The notes under the pieces: model-generated
Seen by the model: the letters and a program-made list of their open reading frames with translations, nothing else
Told to the model about the DNA's origin: nothing
The model's database searches: none
Position numbers and translations under genes: made by a program
In this document: piece by piece, positions 56,584 to 64,000 of the stretch
How the letters are laid out: each line of letters begins with the position of its first letter
How positions within the stretch are numbered: position 1 is the stretch's first letter
Assembly (NCBI RefSeq): GCF_963676685.1
Contig: NC_092344.1
Span: 45,902,830-45,966,829, forward strand
Source: Mytilus edulis
Taxonomy: Eukaryota > Mollusca > Bivalvia > Mytilida > Mytilidae
Reading direction: 5' to 3'
DNA: 64,000 bases

Positions 56584-56860
56584 AATACACTACACTACAC
56601 TACACTACACTACACTACACTACACTACACTACACTACACTACACTACACTACACTACACTACACTACACTACACTACACTACACTACACTACACTACAC
56701 TACACTACACTACACTACACTACACTACACTACACTACACTACACTACACTACACTACACTACACTACACTACACTACACTACACTACACTACACTACAC
56801 TACACTACACTACAATACAATACAATTCAATTCAATTCAATTCAATTCAACAGAATTCAA
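56584..56860 (+). repeat. (CACTA)n microsatellite, array end
   Basis: About 230 bp of CACTA pentamers, then a few AATAC, then ATTCA pentamers to about 56860. The period is five throughout but the motif differs from every other unit. It marks the end of the array. Confidence 0.95.
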
Positions 56861-56865
56861 TACAT

Positions 56866-57540
56866 AATATTAAGTACCCAAGTAGGAAATTAGTTTCTGC
56901 TTCATTAATGGAAACTATCGTTTTACTCATTGTAAATAGAAATACTGTGATGTTCAAGCTATATTCCATAATGCCTAAATCGAAGTATGGAGGACCAAAT
57001 TGTTTAACATATATATATTGTCATCTGCGACACAGAACCAAGTGTTGATGTCGTGAAATATGACCCCATCTTTTCCAGGCAGATACCTTTTTGCAATAGC
57101 GTCCTTGTATGAAGCAATACGCCTTAGGGGAAATCCTGATAGGAAACGAAAGACCTTAAATATTGTATCAACTGCAAAATATATACTCTAAAAAACAGAT
57201 CCTGCTAAATGTCACTACAAACAAATGAAAACTTCACCATATGAAAATTGAAATTGTCTCTTTTGTTTAGAAGTATAATATTGTCAACCAATCATCATTG
57301 TCAATTTCTGCATGAAGTAGCCTGATGTGTACATATGGTATCGGTTTTCACAATCGAATCAAAATATAGTTCTCTGTTTTGTTATTCTCATATGTACGAG
57401 CATGCAAGTTATTGTAGATATGACTTTTAATTAGATTGCAGTTTTTCTTATGTTTGTGCTCACCGGAATCTATTTGCATCAACTATTGCCACTCTTTAAC
57501 ATTGTAGACCGGAATATCATTCATTATTATTTTTTTTTTA
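56866..57540. other. Flank of the array, nothing recognised
   Basis: AT-rich unique-looking sequence without a supported gene. Confidence 0.45.
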
Positions 57541-57745
57541 TGCCTTATTTATGGGCATTATGTATTCTGGTCTGTGCGTTCGTTCGTCCGTCTGTCCCGC
57601 TTCATGTTTAAGTTTTTGGTCGAGGTTACATATAAGTTTTTGATGAAATTGAAGTTCAATCAAATTGAAACACATGTTCACTATGATATGATCGGTCTAA
57701 TTTTTGGACACTTTGTTTGGCTTGCAATATCGTTTGTAACTATAT
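57541..57745 (+). repeat. Bivalve interspersed repeat fragment
   Basis: The block ttcgttcgtccgtctgtccc followed by tttttggtcgaggttac and tcactatgatatgatcggtc is a combination I recognise from bivalve genomes as a dispersed element. No ORF. Confidence 0.5.
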
Positions 57746-58084
57746 ACAACTTAATACAGACATGACATGATGTACAAGTACCAAATATAGTGGTTCTATT
57801 GCTAATAGAATCTGAGAAACAGATGAAACTAAAAAATCCTTACATTGACTAATGAACCGTAAAAATGAAGTCATTGTCATATGAACCCTACCAGACAAAT
57901 ATGTACACCTTACAATCATTCCATACACCAAATAAAGTTGACCAATTGCTTACTGTATAGTTCGAAATGTGTTGTTTTTTTTAACAACAGTTGTAATATT
58001 TCGCTGGACACTCAAATTATATTTATGAAAATATGAAAAACAACAGCAGAACATAAATGATGGGAAATTTTTGTTAAAGTCTTC

Positions 58085-58245
58085 AGAAGTAAATCTTTAC
58101 TCTTGAACAGCTGGGGATGAGTTTGAATCTTTTACAATGCAGGGACGTTTGACGCTCCAGCTACCTCCACCAATACAAACTGACCACCATGAAATACCAC
58201 AATAGTGTTGAAAATGACGCTAAACCACAATCAATCAATCAGTCT
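58085..58245 (+). mobile_element. tRNA-derived SINE with (CAATCAATCA) tail
   Basis: gatgagtttgaatctt (about 58117) is a weak B box. The body ends gacgctaaaccacaatcaat caatcag, a tail typical of a common mollusc SINE-like family. The head with the A box is not convincing. Confidence 0.5.
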
Positions 58246-58371
58246 TGAACAGCCTTTTCAATATCTCATAATTATCTGTCTACAATGACTTGGGTATTTC
58301 AGACATACCATGTAAAATATCTTGAACAACCTTTTCAATATCATATAATCATCTGTCTATTTCATAAATTG

Positions 58372-58745
58372 TAAATTTTACGGACGCCATCACTGGTTGG
58401 TTGACCGTTATGGGATAATCGTTTCACATATGCTATTGGATATGTTCCTTATGTGGTAGCTACAATACCCTTTCCCTTTTCATGAATGTGACCTACTGAA
58501 TAAGACTGTTTACCAGATTTGTAATAACATAAGCAACATGACGGGGGACACATGTGGAGCAAGATCGGCTTAACCCTTCTGGAGCTCCAAGTTTTTGGTG
58601 GGGTTCATGTTGCTTAGTCTTTAGTTTTCTATGTTGCGTCTTTTGTACTATTATTTTTCTGTTTGTTTTTTTCTATTTTTAGCCATGGTTTTGTAACTTT
58701 ATTTTCTATCTATGAGTTTGACTCTCCCTCTGGTATCTTTTGCCC
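58372..58745 (+). mobile_element. 3' fragment of the RT element seen at 6.3 kb
   Basis: It starts in the last codons (gtaaattttacggacgccat), passes ttggttgaccgttatgg, and continues through the non-coding tail (cataagcaacatgacggggg, agccatggttttgtaac) to gtttgactctccctctggta. It aligns with 6980-7372 and has a few indels. 5'-truncated by more than 80 percent. Confidence 0.75.
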
Positions 58746-60793
58746 CTCTTTCATACATATCATGTAAAAAAAGGAAAAACAATGGTGAAGATATATTGTT
58801 TATTGGAAGCCTCATGAGATGAAAACATATTTTTATATAGAAATAACAAAACAAAATGGAATGTGAAATATAACAACGAAATACCAAATTTAACTAAAAT
58901 CATATAATGCATAAAATAGAACAGTATGATGAAATAGTAAATTACTGATAGTAAAACTACTTAAATAGGTTATTCATGATAATTTAAAGATAAAATGTTA
59001 GAACATGATATAAATATACTCAATCAAGAACAGATATACAAAATTATCATAAAGAAAGAGTTTAAATGAGGTAATGTTAAACATCAAGGGAGATAATGTG
59101 TTGTTCAACAACAGTTACTTCCCTTGCACTTTTAAATGAATTTGTTCATTGCTTTACATATGATACAAAGCCCATTATTTTTCTTATAGTCTAAACTACA
59201 AAAAAGTATATATCAAAATACTAATATTATTAATTTATACTAATTTTAACTACTTGAGCAAATGTCAAGGTATCCAAGATAGGTTCCCTTTTCAGTCTGA
59301 ATAAATAACTATTTGTTCATACAATGATTTTTTTCTGTCTTTTCTGTGGTTAAAAAAACCTCAGGGTTTTATTTGTTTTTTTTGCAATCATTTTAATAAT
59401 AAAAAAATTACAAACATCTCAAGCCTATAATTCTTATGGATATAATTGAAAAGTATTTGGCCTATGAGCTCATGTCGTCTGCTCTTTCAAACAAGAAATG
59501 AATTCAAAATCTAAGAGATATCAGGTTAAGCAAGAGTAGCCTACCTTTATATGTGAACACACGCTTACATATTAATGTGTTAGCTCTCTTACGAAATGAT
59601 ACATTTAATATATTAAATGTATCATGAATACAATAATTTTTCTCACCAGAAATACTTCATGTGCCCCTTGATATCATTCTGTCATCACAAATAACTCATA
59701 AAATGAATAATATAAATAAAAATAAATATATCTTTAAATAATTAAAAAAAATAGTACACAACCATTTTATAAGTTAGTAAAATTACACAAATTTTTCACA
59801 CATTCTTTCTATGAAGATTACAAATAAAACATATGAAAAAAAACAAACATCCATCTGAGAAGACAATCATTGAAGCAAATAATGTCTACCAATACATATA
59901 CTTGGATATATATGAAGACTGCTATTTCTCTAAAAAAAAAATATACATTTCTGTTTTCATCAATCAATTTTCTAACGTGTGGAGCACTCTTCAAAAACTA
60001 TATATATATTATCTTTAATAGATAACTTGATTAACGGTATCTTAAAATATTCTTTGAAAATTCTGTTTTGAAATGTAAATTATAAATGTAATCAAGTTAC
60101 TAAGATACTATAGATATCCCAGACACCATAAAAGTGTTTTAAAATCATCATCTTATAAGGGTTTATTACTACACAGTAGTATCACTGAGAAGAAACATCA
60201 AAATCATGAAAAATAAAATCTATAGCAGTTAACTTCATTATTTTGGGTTGATTTTATGGGTACAGGGGAACTATGGGTTTAAATGTTAAGAAAATTACAA
60301 ATTTTTGTATTTAGGAATACATGCAGACTTTTTCAAAACCATGGAATTAAATATCCTCAATAATGCAAGTTTTCCTAAATCCATGCAAATTGGTATGTAC
60401 TCACGAAAATAATTGAATTCACAGTAAACACAAATTCTTAACAAATTAACTTTCAACGGTATAAACATTACAGTTTCAGTGTTCATGAATGGAGCCATAC
60501 ACATCCTTTTCACTCTAAATCTGCATTTAGATGAATGCAGACAGTAATAAGAAATGTGTAGGCTGATGGAATTGAGAGTTTATCTTTTCTTCAGGTGATT
60601 TGACTATTGTACTAAAATGGGTGATAAAACTATTTAAAGCATTTATATTCGTTGTGATTTTGTACATGTGTATCCAAAAATTCAATTTCTGTTATAGCTT
60701 ATAAAATGCAATACTGCAGCACCTATCAACAATGATAACTATGTACACACTGATTGAAGACACACAAAAAATCTGAGTATCAAATAATTACAT
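58746..60793. other. Intergenic, very AT-rich
   Basis: No gene recognised. It contains a perfect 30-bp palindrome at 59596-59625 (atgatacatttaata and its complement). Short open frames here have no family resemblance. Confidence 0.5.
59596..59625. repeat. Perfect 30-bp palindrome
   Basis: atgatacatttaata joined to tattaaatgtatcat with no spacer. Confidence 0.9.
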
Positions 60794-60797
60794 TTAA

Positions 60798-61070
60798 GGT
60801 GGTACCTAACACTACAGGGAGATAACTCTGTAAAGTCAGCTAAAAGTTTTAATTACATTGTGTTGTAAAGGAAATATTAAGCTTCTCAATGATCAAAATT
60901 GGTGTTTGTCAAATTGCTATATAACCAGTGTAATTTTTCTGACAAAACGGTTGGTTCAATTTTTTTTTTTTTTTTAAATTTTTGTTAAAGTTTCAAAGTA
61001 AATACTTTGACAAAATTTTATGAAAATTAAACGAGCCAAATTAATTTTAGTGAAAGTGTTGGGTACCACC
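60798..61070. mobile_element. 273-bp MITE with TTAA target duplication
   Basis: TIRs GGTGGTACCTAACACT and AGTGTTGGGTACCACC (one mismatch over 16). TTAA lies immediately outside both ends (60794-60797 and 61071-61074). The head ggtacctaacactacaggga gataactctgtaaag is a sequence I have seen repeatedly in bivalve genomes. Confidence 0.85.
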
Positions 61071-61927
61071 TTAAGCTTTCCCAATTCTGGCTATTTTTTT
61101 TTTTCAACATCTTTTAATTTTATATTACTCTTACAAATAATGCATTTTAGACTTAAAAGGGTACAGATCTAGATCACCTAAGGGAATCAACTACCCCGAA
61201 ATTTCTTGAGTCAAGGAATTTGTCAAATAATAGAAAAGTTTGTTTGCATTTAATCAAAGGACAAGATTAGGGTTAGTTGACACCTCCCCAGACCAATTTG
61301 AAATATAGGATTTATACAATTATTGTTATTATATATTTGAGTATATACATGTACTGGGTAGTATAATTAATTGCTTGACATGGGCTTGTCTATAACAAAG
61401 TAAACCTGACTGCACTATTTTGTACAAAACCTCAACCGTACAGTTTAGGCCTGGAAGATATAGCTATAAAGCCAATGAAAATAGGTTTTTGATAGCATTT
61501 TATGCAATCATTTCCCCAAAAAATATGAAACACTGATCAAAATAATAAAAATCAATACAATAAAATAATAATATGTTTATACAAAGTTCCAACTGCAAAT
61601 TCTGGATTAACATATGCATGCATGTACATATTCAGGGGTTCTATTTATGCAAATAATATACATGATATTTCCAACAGATTACATTTTTACATTTTGAGCT
61701 TTTAATACTGTCTGATCTATAAAATAGTACATGTACTATAAAAAAAATATTAAAATACTTATTGACATTAAAATTGTTTTCTCCAAATTGTTTTTTGTTC
61801 AAATTGTAAATAACATTGTTGAACATACAAATATTTCATGGTATACACACAAACAATAATTATATTCAGCTACAGTCATGACAGTAGGAATCGCTTTCAC
61901 ACATTTTCTAACGTATACTTACATTAT
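61071..61927. other. Intergenic, nothing recognised
   Basis: AT-rich, no ORF or repeat of note. Confidence 0.45.
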
Positions 61928-63148
61928 CAGTGTTCCAGCTAGGTTTTCAAAAGGGCAGGGTGCCAATCCTGAAAAAGGGCATTTAACGCACGATATGATA
62001 ATATGAAAAGGGCATATTTTAATAAAACATTTGTGTTTATTCGTTGAATCACAGGTTATACAAGAACAACATCGTTAGCCCATATAGAACTCTATCTTTC
62101 TACTTTTAAGGCTGAAAAACTTGTCAAGCAGCTTGTCACACAAGTTTTTTTATCATTGCTTGGCACAGTTGAACTTTATATGCAGTATGTTTTGAAAGGA
62201 GATCTGTTTCATACTGTTTCTATGGTCTACCACATTTTACCAGTTTCACCTTTCTACCCCTGCTGTGCTTGATGGCAATACAGCACAAAACAGCTGTGCT
62301 CAGTAAATTCACAATTTTAGGATATAAAGCAACAGTGAAAAATAGTATCAAAAATAAAGAATACAGAAAAAGATGACCAAGGCACCCTACCAACACTGCT
62401 ACTAAGACCCTCTTTAACTTTTCCCATAACTCAAAATAAATACCTAAACATATATATTCTTAAGCAAGAAGTATGGAGACACATTTTAGAATATGTAAAT
62501 GGGTTACTCAATGCTAGGAAAAAAATCAGATTGAGTTATTTTTCTTTATTCGGGTGTGCTCCTTCTTTGGAGGATTATAAACAGTACGTAAATATGATGT
62601 AAATATGATCACAATATGGCGGTCGATTTTGTTATTTTCGTATCAAAAATGAAGGCAGTCAATGACAAATACGTCTGAATTTTCTGTTTATTTTACAGAA
62701 AACAAGTAAAACAATGTCTTCAACGAGTTTATAATGGTTTTCCAACTTTCTGTCATTACATTTCTTCCATGAAACTACGGTAAACATATCGCAAATTGTG
62801 CCCAAGTTGTTGTATGCACATTTCTTCAAAGATAATTGCCAACTGACCGATTCTATTTGAACGAATTAATGTTGATGATCATTAATGACCCATCCGATAA
62901 ACGGATTACCTATAACAACAGATTATGACACCAGTTGTAACCATTGATTAGCTTGGGGTGGTAAACAAAGTCATAATCTTTTCCCCAGGTAAAATTTAGT
63001 AATTAGCGTATCATATCAATACGCAAATTAATATGCAATCAATCTTCAAAAAAGGCAGGGCGCCCTGGAAACTGTAAAAAGGGCACAGGGCGCCACTCGG
63101 AAAAGGGCAGGCGCCGCGCCCTCTGAAAACGGCCTAGCTGGAACACTG
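61928..63148. mobile_element. 1.22-kb non-autonomous TIR element, hAT-like
   Basis: It starts CAGTGTTCCAGCTAGGTTTT and ends with the complement (cggcctagctggaacactg). The subterminal regions also mirror each other (aaagggcagggtgcc and ggcgccgcgccctct with gaaaagggca). The flanks share attat, so the target duplication is 5-8 bp and not clearly resolved. There is no transposase ORF. CAGTG ends fit hAT elements. Confidence 0.7.
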
Positions 63149-64000
63149 ATTATTAAAACAATGAATTTTGACACAATCAAGATTCAAATATGAAACTGGC
63201 TTTCAGGAAAATGATATGTTTACATGGTACAATATGCATAACTAATAATATTTCTTATTTATCTATTGAAATTTTAAGTGGAATGTATGACTGAATAACA
63301 AAATTTTAGATTACCTAATCAAGTACAAAAAAATGTAGCATTTCTATAATTTGTAGATCACCTAGATGAACTAGTGTCTACATGTAGATGGGGTAAGATA
63401 ACTTCTAGAGGGTAAATTAAAAAAGAAGTACTTTCAGAGGAGAATATTTAGTATGTAAGAATCATAAAAGAGATATTTATATTAAGTTCCATAAAATAGT
63501 ACACGTTTGTCTTTTTTAAAATTACACAAGTAATTTAGTTTATAAATTTTGATCTATTGTACATGTATAATTCATGATAATTCAAAATGTATTGGAGAAA
63601 ACAGTTAAAAAATTGGGGAATCAGTGATTCAAAAAGATGTGCCACTGATCTTAGTCATCTAAGAGGTTTAAGATTTGAAATGCATACTAGTTAGGAATAG
63701 TTTAAGATAAAGTGTGATTAAAAATGTGGCAAAATCTTAACTTATTCCCATGACTTTATCGATACAATAAGATATAAAGTAAGTTTTAAAATACAGGCAA
63801 AATATGTCAGTAATTCAAAAGAATCAATAAATTAAGAATACAATAACAAGTTTGATATGCAAAAGTATCATTCCTAACAGCCTTCACCACTCAGATTTAT
63901 ATGTTGCTTTACAATGCTGTAACAGATACAAAATATAAAAGTTAAAAAAAAAAGCACCAATTTACAGTTTGGTTTTTGTAAACACTGAGATTTTGGCTTA
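63149..64000. other. Intergenic, nothing recognised
   Basis: AT-rich with no supported gene or repeat. Confidence 0.45.

Larger units (their letters stand above)
31290..56865 (+). repeat. Sixteen-unit tandem array, about 1.55-1.65 kb per unit
   Basis: ATG-to-ATG distances are 1593, 1588, 1628, 1653, 1587, 1547, 1582, 1617, 1587, 1567, 1622, 1559, 1640, 1604 and 1566 bp. The differences are mostly changes in the number of AATAC pentamers. Each unit contains in order: CCAAT-rich upstream region, gtctgaacagaggggacgct block, TATA box, 98-codon ORF, histone-type stem-loop, purine-rich element, AATAC microsatellite and a spacer of about 450 bp. Units 1-12 are almost identical. Units 13-16 carry increasing substitutions and a second spacer type. 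Confidence 0.95.

Noticed and set aside
30476-56865. The array as a CRISPR array or rDNA repeat
   Set aside because: Unit size, coding content and eukaryotic context do not fit; no rRNA sequence was seen.
32648-57048. Many open frames of CIVLY/NTIQY/YTTLH repeats over the microsatellites, on both strands
   Set aside because: They are translations of pentanucleotide repeats, open in all frames by chance of the motif, with no independent coding sign.
57541-57931. Short frames around 57.6-57.9 kb
   Set aside because: They lie in a dispersed repeat and show no conserved protein pattern.

Overview
The window is eukaryotic: AT-rich, with spliced genes, several retrotransposon families, tRNA-derived SINEs, TIR elements and microsatellites. 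The short interspersed families (for example the segment containing tgattgccaatgagacaact, and the caatcaatcaatc SINE tail) are ones I associate with bivalve molluscs, most likely a mussel (Mytilus). That assignment comes from recognition and was not searched.

Layout. 0.7-1.8 kb (minus): an apparently intronless PKDCC/VLK-like secretory-pathway kinase gene. 1.9-10.2 kb: a graveyard of repeats. It holds an RTE-like LINE, a reverse-transcriptase element, a Penelope-like element end with a GIY-YIG remnant, degenerate satellites and a SINE composite. 11.2-26.8 kb (plus): one seven-exon gene whose splice phases all agree. It encodes about 1302 residues: signal peptide, two successive Venus-flytrap (mGluR/ANF-receptor type) ligand-binding domains, one membrane span and a roughly 278-residue cytoplasmic tail. 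There is no 7TM, kinase or cyclase domain. Its introns are full of mussel repeats. 27.6-29.4 kb (minus): a 5'-truncated LINE with a long intact RT ORF.

30.4-56.9 kb is the most striking region. Sixteen head-to-tail units of about 1.55-1.65 kb (plus strand) each carry one intronless 98-codon ORF for a small basic, helical protein I do not recognise. A diverged 17th copy lies head-to-head on the minus strand. Each plus unit has a TATA box 65 bp before the ATG. About 170 nt after the stop lies GGCTCTTTTCAGAGCC, which matches the 3' stem-loop of replication-dependent histone mRNAs, followed about 14 nt later by a purine-rich element placed like a histone downstream element. The units are separated by variable (AATAC)n microsatellites. 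This looks like a non-histone gene family arranged and 3'-processed like histone genes.

57-64 kb: non-coding sequence with more mobile-element pieces: a second 3' end of the 6.4 kb RT element, a SINE, a TTAA-inserting MITE and a 1.2 kb hAT-like TIR element. I see no gene there.
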